A DNA stretch of 64,000 nt from Blastomyces gilchristii SLH14081 (taxonomy: Eukaryota; Ascomycota; Eurotiomycetes; Onygenales; Ajellomycetaceae): NCBI RefSeq assembly GCF_000003855.2, contig NW_003101672.1, positions 1,630,134 to 1,694,133 of the forward strand. The letters are read 5' to 3'. A program made the translations under genes and the position numbers. The notes below the pieces were generated by a model. It did not search any database. It was not told the DNA's origin and saw nothing but the letters and a program-made list of their open reading frames with translations. This document shows positions 1-12,859 of the stretch, piece by piece (positions within the stretch are counted from its first letter, which is position 1; the number at the start of each line of letters is the position of its first letter).

Positions 1-1194
1 TGATTGTAATATTCAGTTGATTGGCCCAAAAGTGGTTGCGACTGCGCCTGGAGAGGGTTATGGACAGGTGAGCCTCCCATTTCGGCAGGAGCTGGAGTGG
101 GGATAGGATGGTGCATATGAGGAGCATAGCCCGGGCTGTAAGGAGGCGCTTCTCCTTGGGGTTTTTGTTCCGGTTGGTAGTATCCTGCTCCAACCACTGG
201 CGGTGGTCCACCGTAGTGAGGAGCATGCTGTTCATGCATCAACGGTGCGGACGGAGGTGGGCCTGGTGGAGCAGCATTGCTCTTCTTCTTCCGGACATAG
301 AATAGCACAATAAATCCGACAATAGCACCAACGCCTACAATTACTCCAGCAACGATGCCGCCAATAGCACCACCTCCTAGTTTCTTCTTTCTGCCGCCTC
401 CGGTGCCGATTTCAGGTTCATCCTCTCCACCTACCTCGTCGCTCTGCCTAGGGTTCGAAGGTGAGCTGGAGGACGTCCCTGGAAGTGTTGCAGAGGGAGA
501 GCCGACAGATATAGAGAGGGAGGGAACAGATGTTGTTAAGCCAGATGCCAGGGTGTGATAATTGGGTCCGTAGCGCGACGAAAAGTATTCGGACATTGGA
601 ACAACTTGCGAGGAGACACCTATCGATGCTCTGCAACCAAAGAGGCGTTTACCACCGCCGAAGAAATATGTCCCGCAATAAGGCCTAGTTGTCTCTGCAC
701 ATCGAGTGACCCTAGGGTCACTTGAACAAGAGGAATCGCATTCATCTTCCCAATTCAGACACTTGGTCGCGATATCGGTACATTGTTGGATATTCGAACT
801 TGCACAACAACCAACAGCCGTGCCATACTGTACGCAGTTTGCCCCGGCATACGCACATGTCAACAGGTTATCTGATTATTCACATCGCATGGGTTAGCAG
901 GTCAGGTATCAAATTGCGAAACTTATTTCTGAGAAGGAACAACTATGACTAACTAATATCACTGTTGACCAAACCACAATAGTATCCAGGAGCAGGGAAA
1001 TCAATCGCTGTTCGCGACGCCCTTTTCGCTAATTCCTTTGGAAGTCCACGGGGGACTAGAGGCGGTGTAGTCGGGCGAGGAGACATGCCGAAAGAATCAA
1101 CCATCAGATTAACGGTTTCACGAGGGAGTAACCTGTCCGACAGGGCGTCTGCCCCGAGGGAGAGCAGAGCCGCTACAAAGCTCAAGCGAACCAT
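1..1194 (-). CDS. Secreted Cys-rich, single-pass membrane protein (3' partial)
   Basis: Two exons, 1194-963 and 871-<1, joined across an intron with donor GTGATA, a CTAAC branch site and acceptor CAG; the reading frame stays open through the splice. The start at 1194 is chosen because the protein then opens with a signal peptide (MVRLSFVAALLSLGADALS). A Cys-rich ectodomain follows, including a VGCCASSN stretch and a later RPYCGTYFFGG stretch, then a Ser/Thr/Pro stalk. One hydrophobic helix rich in Gly/Val/Ile lies at about 300-385, bounded by RKKK on both sides. A Pro/Gly/Tyr-rich cytoplasmic tail runs off the window edge without a stop. This layout is common among fungal wall-associated surface proteins; no enzyme domain is visible. 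Function unknown; a wall-sensing or structural role is inference. Confidence 0.72.
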
Positions 1195-4100
1195 TGTAAT
1201 CGACCAGATCCGGCCCGCGTTGTAGAGCACGATCTCTTACGCACAAAGGCAAGGCCGGGTTGATAGTCGGCGTGGGTAGGCCGAAATTGCCAGAGGAAAC
1301 AGTTGCTAGTCGATTCAAGGCGTGGTCGCAGAAAACGAATGAAGGCGGCAAAACAGGGAGCCAAAGGCGATTGGCGTGGACTATGGATAAGATTAATAAA
1401 TGAAAAGTGAATTGAGAAATCAAAATGGAGCCGTGAGACACTCACCTTGAGCTTTGGGTTTATTGGAATTAAAAACGAGAGAATCAAAGCCAAAGGGTCA
1501 AGGAAGGATGAGAACAGGAGAAGATGCGAAAAGCGGGCAAACTCCACCAAGAGGTATCAAACAGAACGGGATACTAACACAACGCCCGTATTGCCGAGCC
1601 TCATCCCATATTGACCAGTGCTTGGGAAGGAAGGAAAGCTGCCAGCGCAGTCAGTGGATGTGGAGTGGAAACAAACACGAGGTTCGTGCCAATGGCAGCG
1701 GTGTACTTCGATTGTTAGTCCACATAGCCTCCTACCCTGACAGCGCTAAGCTCGTAGGATGCTCTCGCTAACTTGTGGTGGGCATCTGAGCCATCTTTGG
1801 GGTTTTCGAGCAACCTTCCATACAATACAGCCCACACAGCCGTGGCCTTGCCTCGAGTTTCGCCAACCAAGCGGGACATCTGGACATCATTATTTCTGGC
1901 TAGCAAAGGAAGTTCCTTCACTTCCAAGGGGTCCTTGTATCATTTTCTGTTGCTTCAAGCGCGGTGTTACTGTTGCTTGGGTCTATGCTTCGAGCCAAAG
2001 AGAGGGAGTGGAAGTTCCGAACCCGACCAGATGGACAGTTGCGGAATCACACCTTTTGCAATCACACCTTTTGCACGATCGACTGCGACCCACAGGCTCT
2101 GCTGTTCATGATTGAAAAAAAGCCTTCTGGCGGGTAATAATGTGTGTCTCCATGTCCTTTTCCCTTCTCCTGAAGGCTGCGACTCCGACCCCCCTCCACT
2201 GGTCTCAACAGCATGAGAACAGACCCAGGATTTCGTCAGGAATGCGCTGCGGACAAGCAATTCACCAGAACTGGATAGGACAGGAAAGGGGGTTCTGGCG
2301 TTTGGTGGCTGCATGACCCTAAACAAACAAAGATGGGATGGAGGTCTTCTTCGAGACGGCGTCCGCTTGGCCTCAAACCCGCCTTTCCTATTTGGGAGAT
2401 AAACAACCTCTCAGCCGCATACCAAGGCCTCCTCCACCCTCGACGTCCGCGTTCCCACTGGACAGCCGGTAACCACGAGCAGTTTCAATTCCCAAAAGGA
2501 ACGCCATTGGTCATAGGACTAGGCGTTATATCGAACTAGCCAGCGTGCAGGCTCGCTTGTCCTTCCTCTAATAAAAAGCGCGATCAGACATCAGACACAA
2601 CCAGCGACCTCATGGGATCAGAAAACGTGGTGGAGGAATAATATTTCCGCTTGAGCCTGGTCAGTTCAGGCGAAACACCAGGGGAATTAATTAATGGGCT
2701 TTACACCCTCACATTTCGGCTTTCGGCTGGCAGTGCACATCTTTCTAAAAATTCCTCAGGAACAACTCCGTTCTGTTCCCGCCAGTGATGCGCAGAGAAG
2801 GATGGATCGGGTTTCGAGATGCAGCGCTATTATTAGCAACAACTCATATCAACTGATCAGCTCCCCTCTCTTATCATTATTCTTGCGCTTTCTTGAGGTT
2901 CCCCCTCGTCAAGGGGGTAAAAGGAACTGTATATGTCTGGGCAAACCCAACCTAACGACGTTGCGCCATGGACTGGCTGACTTGCATTTGTGTGAGTGAT
3001 GCACAACTTCGATTCAGTTTTTTGAAATGACTGTACAATGCAGTGTCCAGAATGAGTTATTTAGGACAGCCCCCATTGTTACTTTACTATGGTACAGGGA
3101 GACTCAGCGCCAAGTTGGAGCCAAATAACAGCTGGAACTGAAATAATGCTGAGAGACTAACTGAGATGTATGGAAATGAATTCAGGTGGAAGGAATATAA
3201 CAAGTGAGATATAACTCTTCATTTATATTATCTTTATTCCTGTCAAGGAAACTTGAACTAACCATGAGACTTGTTCTGTACAGACTGTACATATACAGAA
3301 ATCACTAGAACAATGTTTTGCTGAACAAGTAACATGTGCCAAAATCTCTCCTTCGTGCTACCAACACCAACTGCAGGGAGTTGGTGAAACAGGGCATGCA
3401 CAATCATGTATGAATGCCCATCCTAACATTTTCAGACTCCAACATATGAGGAGCTCATTCTTCATATAAAGGAATGTCAGTGCTCTCTACCACTGGAATG
3501 TGTTTTGATAGTCCACCAGCCTTTCATTCTATGATTTTCTGGCTCTGATCATGAATGCACGATCATTGAAAGCGGAAAATCGGGAGTTAATAATAAATGA
3601 TAATAATGATAATCTCATGAATGTACTTCCAAACGACGAACAAAAATGGCAACCGATCAAACCAAAAAAAAAAAAAAAAAAAAGCATTCACTAGAATTTA
3701 TCATCGCCATCATCCAACCGACCAACCATCCGGACGGCAGAGCGCAGAGCTAACCAATAAAGTTCCGCAGCACCGTACCAGTCAGCATACCATCACGTCC
3801 AACCACATACAACTTCTCCCAATTCCATTATCATCACACCTACCCCACTCTCGTCCACCGTCCCGTTCATCTTAGGGCATACGCAAATCAAAATTTACTA
3901 TATGTATACCTATATGATTCCGCATTTTATTATGCTCATGCTCATTACCATCAGCAACAGCGGCAACAGCAACCCCAGGATTTCGGCTATGCAGATCTAC
4001 ATGACATCAGGAACGAACGCGTGCACCTTTCCGTGCTGTCGGGTAGATCCAGAGAAAAGACGGTTGGTCGGAGTGCCACGCATGCCTGAGGCGGGAAATC

Positions 4101-5825
4101 CATTCGGCCAAATGTGTTCCCTTCGACCACTGCCTTCGTCCGTTGCCCGTGGAGTGTACACCGTGTATATGTGGGATATTTAGATCAAAAGCATGTTCCA
4201 TTTTAACGATTCTGCTAGCTCAGGGCCATTTATTGCTGGTGTGCGATGACGCTGGTGCTGGCGCTCGTGCTCTTGCTGATGATACTGAAACTTGCTGGGG
4301 ACATATGAAGCAAGATCATTCAAGATTATATTGTCAAAATAGCCGCATTCCATACTTCCAGGGGGATGTAAGGAGTGCACCAGCAGAGCTGAGGCATCTG
4401 CGAATCTCGCCCATATCCGCCCTATGCAAGTGACGTGTGTTCTGCAGTGGACAGAATTACTAACACCAGCATTCCCTTCGCTGATGTCCGCCGCCTGGCC
4501 TTCCACCTCGTCCACTTCCCAGATAGGGGACGGGGCAAGGAACTTTTCTTTTCTTATTCCCCCCATGAAATATATACATACGCTCGTGTCCCAGGGTTTA
4601 CCAGCATATTTTTTCCTTTTCAAAAACTTTCTACATGTATATCCTTATATCATACCATGCTACGTTTTCCGCATTGTTCATCACTACGGTTATCATTAGA
4701 TAGATTTAGGTGTAACAAGGTCAGCACGCTACAAAACATGCAGAGGGGAATTTTAAGGAGAAATAAAAAGAAATTTGGAATAATTACATGTGAACATGCC
4801 CCAAAAAATATATAAAAAATATAAAACATAGCACCATAACACTAATGGGTTATCAGCCACCAATTACACAGGCCATAATTAACCGGGAGGATGGATAAAA
4901 CAAAAGAACAAATGACCAGGGAATTCATAAAATAGATCATATCTCTAGCCAGGCCAGCAACATTAATATTCTGCCCGCAATATTTAATATTCTACTCGGC
5001 GAAACTTTCAAAGCAGAGCAGCAGCAGAGCGGCTAGTGGGCCATTGATTGGTCCATTATTTGACTTTGTATGAAGCGGGCGCACATGAGAAAGGGCGGGG
5101 AAGGAGCCTGTAGGCTGTAGGCTGGACTGGATGGGCGAGACACGGGAATTGGGAATGACGTCGTTTGTTGAGCAAATTTTGGAGAGAAGAGAGACTGAGA
5201 GCCGGCAACGAATTCTCCTGCAGCTGGTGTATATCTAATGATTACAACTGTCTTGGCAGTGTTTCTTCTGTTTAGCCTGTCTTCCGGACTTCAATAATAT
5301 CACGGATTATCTTCTTTTCTTCTCTTCCTCTTCCTCTTCCTCTTTTGTTCCTCCTAGTTTCTTTCTACGTTGGTTGGTCCGAAGTTTCTGCCTATTTCCT
5401 AAAGCAGAGTAGGGCCTGGTGGCCATGTCATGTGACTTGTAGTATTACTTATTTCTGTATCGAACTGTGTGATACGATACGGCGTAAATTACCCCCAATC
5501 GTAGCAGAAAGTTCCCTCTACCCGGGATATCCTTCTTTTTGGAGGCATATTGCAGGTTCCGTATACATCTCGAGCTACAGGCCCATGAAACCAGCCGCGA
5601 TAATACAACAATCTTCGCGTGGATAAATGTAATGTAGGTGATTGATTGAGGGGTACATGTACTGTACATTACAGAGTGCAATGTTGAAGCAGCAGAGCAG
5701 GTACCGGCGATACAAGCGCCTTTCCACGGTACATGTACATTACACCACATCCCCCATCTTCTTGCGGTCTAAGTTATAACTGCTCTACAACAATCAACCT
5801 GTAGTATTTATTATATTGCAGCATT
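1195..5825. other. Intergenic spacer, no supported gene
   Basis: About 4.6 kb upstream of the membrane-protein gene. Open frames here are short, lack recognisable domains and mostly start without a good context. The stretch 3000-3620 is AT-rich; an A-tract of about 19 lies at 3664-3682. Two GTAC-rich palindromic islands lie at 5653-5670 and 5729-5741. I see no RNA gene or transposase. Confidence 0.5.
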
Positions 5826-5845
5826 GTCCAGTATATATAGAGTTA
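5826..5845 (+). promoter_or_regulatory. TATA-like element upstream of a pyrimidine-rich leader
   Basis: A TATATATA-type motif at about 5832-5841 is followed by CT-rich, A/C-rich sequence to about 6370, typical of a fungal transcript leader. The only downstream gene on this strand is the kinase at 7120, but the assembly gap lies between them, so the assignment is tentative. Confidence 0.3.
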
Positions 5846-6269
5846 CCCCGGACAGAGCAGGCATCGGAGTCCATCTACGGAGTACGCAGCTAGAGAGATA
5901 CACACTTCCCTACCTACCTTGACGCCCGCCAAGCCAATCCGCCTCCGCCATCGTCCCGCTTGCCCGCAGCATGTCCCCTCGCCAGCCCTGACCTCGGCAT
6001 CGCATCCTCGCCCAGTCAGTCACCGCCCAAGCTGGTGGGGAGCTTCCCGTTCTCCTCCGACCCTTCTACACTACTAACTACAAACTACACAAACTACTTA
6101 CCTTACCGTACTCCGCAACGACTAACCAACCACTACCTACTCACTCTACTGCTGCTACAACTCTCCAATTCCTCTGCCAACTCCAGCGCTGAGCAACCGG
6201 ACCCGGCTACTATTTTGGACCCCCCCCTCGACTGCTAAATAACACTCCTACTACTGCCGCTAACTAGTT

Positions 6270-7000
6270 CCTATCTGCAATCCGTCATCTAAATCGTCTT
6301 CTTCTTCTGCCTCTTGCTCACGATTCTTCTGCTTTCATCGCTCCCTCCCCTCTCCTTCCCTCCTTCCAACAGGAGAAAGAAAGAAATGAATACTAGAAGC
6401 CAAAAAGATGAAACTCATTTAACAAAGAATCACTCTGATTACTTTGTTTTTTCTGGCATTACTGGTCTGGCATTACGAATCCCTATCGATCTATTATATA
6501 TCTATTACTCCTCGCACGACTAGGTCATGCTACAGCGACACTAAGAGTTATTAAACGACTAATAACAATAGTAATAAAAAAGAACTGATCAGGTACGTAT
6601 ATCACTATGTAGAAAAAAAGTATTTATATTTATTTTTTGTTTTNNNNNNNNNNNNNNNNNNNNNNNNNNNNNNNNNNNNNNNNNNNNNNNNNNNNNNNNN
6701 NNNNNNNNNNNNNNNNNNNNNNNNNNNNNNNNNNNNNNNNNNNCGGCGAACACTGACCTCCAAGCACCCCACGACAGAACGAAAGGGGCAAGGAAGTAAT
6801 GTACTCTTCACATATTACACACCAAAGTATCACGGAACCGCGGGACTCTTCCTCCCTCGCACTGTGCGTGGTTTCTTTTGTAGAGCCTCCCGGCGTAGCG
6901 ATCTATCTGCAATCCGTCATCAAAATCGTCTTATACTTGGGAATCTCGACAAGGATTTTTCTGCTTTCATCGCTCCCTCCCCTCTCCTTCCCTCCTTCCC
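6270..7000 (+). repeat. Direct duplication flanking the assembly gap
   Basis: About 98 bases at 6270-6367 recur at 6903-7000: both copies begin CTATCTGCAATCCGTCATC and end in the same CTCCCTCCCCTCTCCTTCCC-type tract, with divergence in the middle. The 100-N gap lies between the copies. This is either a true leader duplication or an unmerged overlap between two contigs. Confidence 0.75.
6644..6743. other. Assembly gap of exactly 100 N
   Basis: An uninterrupted run of 100 N, the conventional size for a scaffold gap of unknown length. The true distance between flanks is not known. Confidence 0.98.
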
Positions 7001-7119
7001 CCCCCCCCCCCCTCCCCCTCTCCCATCCTCTCCGCCCCCTCTCCTCCTCCCTTCTCCCTCCTCCCCTCGAGGCATTCTGAACTCATTCCCCACGGTGCCT
7101 GCAGACCCCAATTGGCATC

Positions 7120-8785
7120 ATGTGGAGGGCTTCAGAGAAGCTGATGGACACCATCCGTCACTATGCCTCGTTTCCCGCAACCGGTGTCTCCCTCAGGCAG
7201 ATGGTCCAGTTCGGCGACAGGCCGTCAACGGGTTTGTGAACTTCTTTTCCTTCCCTCCCTATACAGCGAGGTCCTATATCTATATAATTCTAACATTTAC
7301 TAACTTGTTTTCTATCTGCCGGCCTTCGTCGTTGTGACTCAGGAACTCTCTTCCGTGCCTCCCAGTTCTTGTCCGAAGAGCTCCCCATTCGCCTTGCACA
7401 CCGCGTCCAGGAGCTGGACGATCTGCCAGATGGATTGAACGAAATGCCGTCCATACAGAAAGTCCGCGATTGGTATGCGCAGTCGTTCGAGGTATGCGCT
7501 TCTTACTATTTTGTTTTTTCATCCTTTTTTTTTTTTTGGTTGTCTCTCTATTCATATTTTATACTTTTTTTGATATTTCTGACTCATTGCACCGGAATTT
7601 TAGGAAATCATCACTCTTCCCCGCCCAACTCTCTCACAAGAAGTCAGAGCTCGCCTCCTTCGCCCTAGCAAACCCAATGGCCGAGAAGTAAGAGTCCTCG
7701 AGGAAGCTACCCGCAATCCAAGCATACGCGACGACCGATATCGATCTTCGACAACCTCAATCCTAAGAGCAAACGGCTCGCTCTCCAATACTAATGGAGC
7801 CACCACCATCGGCAATGGGAACGGGAGAAGGACAGTGGCCGGAAACAGAAGATACTTCGTATCCGCCGACGATGGCCAAGAGTGGCCTCCGGAGCTGAAT
7901 GAATACAACAACAAGTTCTCCAAGACCCTCCAACACATCAAACGGCGGCACGACGCCGTCGTAACGACGGTCGCACAGGGGATCCTGGAATACAAGCGCA
8001 AACGCCAACGCATGCAAATCGATTCGAACATCCAATCCTTCCTCGATCGTTTCTACATGTCCCGCATCGGCATCCGCATGCTCATCGGCCAACATGTCGC
8101 CCTCACCGACCAAACACACGTCCACCACCCCAACTACGTCGGCATAATATGTACAAAAACCAACGTACGCGAACTGGCCGAGGAGGCCATCGAGAATGCC
8201 CGCTTCGTCTGTGAAGACCACTACGGCCTCTTCGATGCGCCCAAGGTGCAGCTGATCTGCAAGCCGGATCTGAATTTCATGTACGTCCCCGGCCACCTAT
8301 CGCACATGCTCTTTGAGACATTGAAGAACTCGCTGCGGGCCGTGGTGGAGACGCATGGGGCGGAGAAGGAGGCGTTCCCCGTTACGAAAGTGATAGTTGC
8401 GGAGGGGCGGGAGGATATTACCATTAAAGTCTCGGATGAGGGTGGTGGGATTCCGCGCTCGTCCATCCCGCTTGTGTGGACGTATATGTACACGACCGTT
8501 GATCAGACACCGAATCTGGACCCAGATTTCAATAAGAGTGATTTCAAAGCGCCGATGGCTGGGTTTGGGTATGGGTTGCCTATTAGCAGGCTTTATGCGA
8601 GGTATTTCGGCGGGGATTTGAAGCTGATTAGTATGGAGGGGTGAGTTTCAACCATCAACCCCTTGCCTACAATCAATCCCCAGTGATTATAAACAACTAA
8701 TTAACTAACCAAAATTTACAGCTACGGCACCGACGTCTACCTTCACCTCAACCGCCTCTCCTCCAGCTCCGAACCGCTCCAGTGA
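7120..8785 (+). CDS. Pyruvate dehydrogenase kinase family (mitochondrial PDK/BCKDK-type)
   Basis: Four exons: 7120-7231, 7343-7491, 7604-8640 and 8722-8785, giving 453 aa with frame conserved across every splice. The N-terminal part is the helical PDK-family domain (FGDRPST, FLSEELPIRLAHRV). The GHKL ATPase half carries the N-box with E325/K328/N329, the DEGGGIP G1 box near residue 365, GFGYGLP at 407-413, and a final YGTDVY. These enzymes phosphorylate and inactivate the E1 subunit of the mitochondrial pyruvate (or branched-chain ketoacid) dehydrogenase. A low-complexity Asn/Ser/Gly-rich insertion of about 50 residues lies between the helical and ATPase parts, as is common in fungal members. 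Which of the two fungal paralogues (Pkp1- or Pkp2-like) it is cannot be settled by eye. The start is the first ATG giving the family N-terminus. Confidence 0.93.
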
Positions 8786-11053
8786 CAATTACCGGTGATG
8801 AGGGATGGCCAGCCGCTCGTGAGCTCCTCGCGACACTTCTACCCGTTGCTGCATGATACATCGCCATCACCATTATCATTATCATCATCATCATCAACCC
8901 GCTCGCGAGTGGTATCCCAAGGATTGACACCTATGAACATCGAAGCTATCCGACGTGCACGTGCCCACCAGCGAGATTCGCGCGGGGGTCATAGCAGCGG
9001 TGGTCGGGAGGTCTCGGAGCGTAAGCAGGTGGGCGACGCAGTTAGTTTGGTTAGTGGGGCGGAAGGGAGGGAAGGGCCTATAGGGATGAGTACCGTTTGA
9101 GTTTGTTTGGGGATTGTGTGGGAATGTGCTAGGTGAATGCTCCCATGTGATGGAAATCGCGCTTCCCTCCCATTTCCAGCCCCGCAGCTCCTCTTCTGCT
9201 CCTCTGCTCTCCCCTGTGCCACATATCTGGTGATTTGGGAACATCGCTCTGCATCTTTCATTTCGAAGTAGGGCTGTATATAGCATGGGGACTTGAGAGC
9301 CAGAAACGGATAAAATCCCTCTCAGGCCCTGATTTTCCGTCCTCCTCATCTCCCCCTTCCACAGCCTCCTACGCCCACGCAGCCAGCTCGTTCTCCCGGC
9401 GGAATATAAAATTTTCGAGTGGATACGATACATACATACTCCGCAAATACTACTTGCTATACTCAAGACGCCTTTTGTTTCTCACTCGCCTCGCGACACA
9501 CACTCACACCGATACCTACTTCTCGACCTCCACCGTTGTCCTCTCAATGCGGGCAAAGGGTACAACCCTAGCCACTGAATCGTCAAGAATCTACCACGAC
9601 CGTTACAGGCATGAGTTCAGCCCTATCTACGAAGAAATACACGTGAAAGATAAATTCGGCAGAATGGATATATTTGGAGATTCTTTACATCGGATGGCCC
9701 TTCTCCCTAAATGCCCTTGGGAGAAATAAATCCTGGGAATCTCTGAATATATCAGAAAACTCTGAAGAACAAAACAAACAAGGCCGGGACAACTTTTAAC
9801 TCACTCACTCACTCATTCATTCATTCATTCATTCATCAATGTCAAAAAGTTGGAAGAAAGAAAGGGACAAAAGGGAGTTGTTGACATGCACAATGCTTGC
9901 ATGCGCGTTGCATTGAGGTAAATAAAAATTGGATTTGCAAATTTTGCGTGCATAACTTTTATGTATATATATGTATCTATATCCATATCTCTATATGTAT
10001 AGAAAAGATGCGGGGGGGGAGGAGATTGATAGTTATAGTTCGTGAAAAGGTCCGATGTAAAATAAGTACGTACGTACGTACAAATGAAATAAATGAATGA
10101 AATAAATAGATAAAACAAATAACTAGTGGAAAATGTCTTTACACTTATAAACAATCAATCAAGGAGTCAAAGATTAACGGTCAGGGTCGGGTTAGTCAAC
10201 TAGCAAAACTTGCCTATTATTTAGTTTAGGGGCTCCTCGACAATCAACAGTCAGTCAACTGCTTGATAGTTCTTTAACCAACAATATACGCACAGTATAT
10301 ACTCTACCCCGGCAAAACTTCTCGTTGCGGACGGTTATGGTCCCGGGAAGAGCACGCCATTTGATAGAGAAAAGATGAGAGCGGACGACAAGAAAACAGA
10401 GCCGTCGTGCTATCTAGGAATCAACACTCTTTCATGTTTAGTTGAACATGATTCATTGGGAGATGGCTCTACGTACTCTTCCTCTACCTACTGCCCCCCA
10501 ATCAATTGAAGATCGTCTGACGGCGCCGATAACTTGCATCCCCGGTTAACTATGAAAGTGGCCGTGGGCATCATTCCAGGGACGATAAAGTTGGTGCAAG
10601 TGCAACCGTCGCCACTCGAGTGTCTAGTGCTTAGTACTCCGTACTCTGCTGTGCATTTTCCTACTGCCGGGCCCCTGGGGATGATGGTATATATATGGCT
10701 GCCCGCCGGGAGGAGGGGGTAAGCAACTAGCTAACCTTACAGGAACGGATTCGAACCAACCTCTGCCAGCCAGATCCTGGCACAGGCCATCTGACATCTC
10801 GGACATGGGCGGAGATTTCCTACGGTGATTAAACATTTTAACCGGCCGGAGTATGCCCACATATGCCTTGCCCAAGCTAGGGGAAACAGCGGGCGGCGAG
10901 CTGACATACAAAGTCTACCTCTCCCAAATCTTAAGCTGTCAGCGTTCCACAGCGACACAGCGAGCATGCGCGAAGAGAACACTCTACGATTATTCTACGA
11001 ACGAAAAACTGCTCACCAGTTGCCATGATAGATATATCGCTGTGTCTGTGTCC
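8786..11053. other. Intergenic spacer with microsatellites
   Basis: Contains a CACT/CATT repeat at 9801-9836, a GTAC tetranucleotide repeat at 10066-10081 and one TACTCCGTA motif at 10635. A 165-codon open frame ending at 9729 has no recognisable domain and looks like 3' flank of the kinase. No gene supported. Confidence 0.5.
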
Positions 11054-12607
11054 ATGGAGCAAGTGATTACTACGGATGAGAAATCACGGCTTGCACCTGT
11101 GGAAGTTGACAACAGCTCTGGAAGGGAAGATGGCGCTCAACCGCAAGGACATATAAACAACATTGTCGAAGGCTCCTCACCCTCTCCCCCAGCAGAAGAC
11201 TGGTTCACATGGATGGAAGTTCTAGGGGCTTTTTGCTTGAATCTGAATACATGGTAAAAACAAAGCTTGCGCGCACATTTGCACTTTCCATCCCGTACGG
11301 AGAAGGAAGGGGGGGAGAAGTTGGACGTCATCCGAATGTTTTACCAATACGGCTTACAAAATACAAAAGAAAAAGAAAAAGAAACTGATCTGTTTTACTT
11401 ATTAGGGGACTCATGAACGCCTACGGCGTCTTTCAAGCCTTCTATGAACTTGACTTGCTGGCTACAAGGTCTTCTTCGGACATATCATGGATTGGCTGGA
11501 CGCAGGCGTTTCTCATGTTCATCATCTCCATGATCGTGGGTCCGATCGTCGACGCAGGCTATCTAAGATCGCTGCTCGGAATTGGATCGTTGCTCACCGT
11601 TCTCGGGATTTTCATGACAAGCCTCTGCAATGAGTACTGGCAGGTGTTTCTCGCTCAGGCTATTACCATGGGTCTAGGGTTTGGTTACCTCTATGTACCT
11701 ACTCCGACTATTGTCTCACAGTACTTTCATACTAGTACTACACTTGCGATGGGTGCGTCGTCGGCTGGTGGTGCTCTCGGTATGTATCTAGGGAACGTCA
11801 CTAAAAAAAAGAAAAACCATCTCATTTTTTCCCCTAACCTTCGACATCATAGGTGGCGTAATATATCTGATTATTTTCACACGTCTCCAACCGCGGATAG
11901 GCTTCGCGTGGGCAACCCGAGTTCTTGGGTATATCGTACTGGCGACCCAACTCCTCCCCTTGATCCTAATGAAATCCTGAGCCAGCCCCATGACAAAACA
12001 TACCCTGGTAGACCGAACCGCATTCAAAGACGTGCCCTACATCCTGCTGAACATCGGCCTCATCTTCGGCTTCATGGGCTTCTACATCATATTCTACTAC
12101 ATCGAGCTCTACGCCCACCAAGAAAGCAGCGTCTGAGCGGCCCTCCAACCCTACCTCCTCGTCTTCATCAACTCCAGCTCTTTACCAGGCCGCCTAATCC
12201 CTGGCTACTACGCTGAAAAAATGGGATTGATCAATGTGCAAACCATCGTCGCTTGTACCGGCGCGATATTGGCATTTTGCCTCATTGTCATAAGGAACTC
12301 GTCTGGGCTGGTCACCTACTACATTATCTACGGGTTTTCCGCTGGCGCCTTCATGGGCTTACCGGCCGCCGGCGTAGTGAACCTCTCAGCAGACGAGAGC
12401 AAGATTGGTGCCCGGCTGGGGATGTCCTTGGCCGTTGTGGGATGCGGTGTCCTCGTGAGTAACCCCATTGCAGGGGCTATTCTGGGCGGCAGAGGCGGCT
12501 GGGTTGGGCTTATTGTGTGGTGTGGCGCGTTGCTTATGGCTTCGTTTATTAGCATGGCTGCGAGTAGGATATGGAAGGTTGGCTTTGGATTTAAGAAGGC
12601 GATTTGA
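11054..12607 (+). pseudogene. MFS monocarboxylate-type transporter with two in-frame stops
   Basis: Exons 11054-11253, 11406-11779 and 11853-12607 join in frame (GT donors; the first acceptor is ATTAG). The product matches the fungal monocarboxylate-transporter branch of the major facilitator superfamily: WFTWMEVLGAFCLNLNTWG at the first helix, ISWIGWTQAF, GYLYVPTPTIVSQYF in the first half, then LPGRLIPGYYAEKMG and the C-terminal helices. Frame is kept to the terminal TGA at 12605, but TGA codons interrupt it at 11978-11980 (after LILMKS) and 12134-12136 (after HQESSV). Both lie in or just before the second six-helix half. Coding character continues beyond both stops with no frameshift, so the lesions look recent. 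Readthrough, sequencing error or unusual splicing are alternatives. Family members move monocarboxylates or related small acids across the plasma membrane; the substrate is unknown. Confidence 0.85.
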
Positions 12608-12859
12608 TATACCTTGTTTTGGAGTTATGTGGTGATAAAAAATGTAAAATAAAATAAATAAAAATAAAAATAAGCATGCATAACCCTCAATGGAGTGAAG
12701 AAAGCCGGATTAAAATAAAATAGAGCGTCCGAGAGATTAATTCTTTAAGTGCCTTCTACTCTGTACGGAGTAAGTATTTGAGTTCTGAGATATTTACATG
12801 AAGAGAGAGTAAGGAATTCAGGAGTATCATAACCCAGCTGCACCATCTTCATTGGAGTT

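Noticed and set aside
4180..4623. A 147-codon minus-strand frame
   Set aside because: No domain, and competing frames of similar length on the other strand.
9235..9729. A 165-codon frame downstream of the kinase
   Set aside because: No ATG in good context, low complexity and no domain; likely 3' flank.
10738..10765. GGATTCGAACC, a B-box on the minus strand, as a tRNA gene
   Set aside because: No acceptor or D-stem pairing could be found at correct distance on either side.
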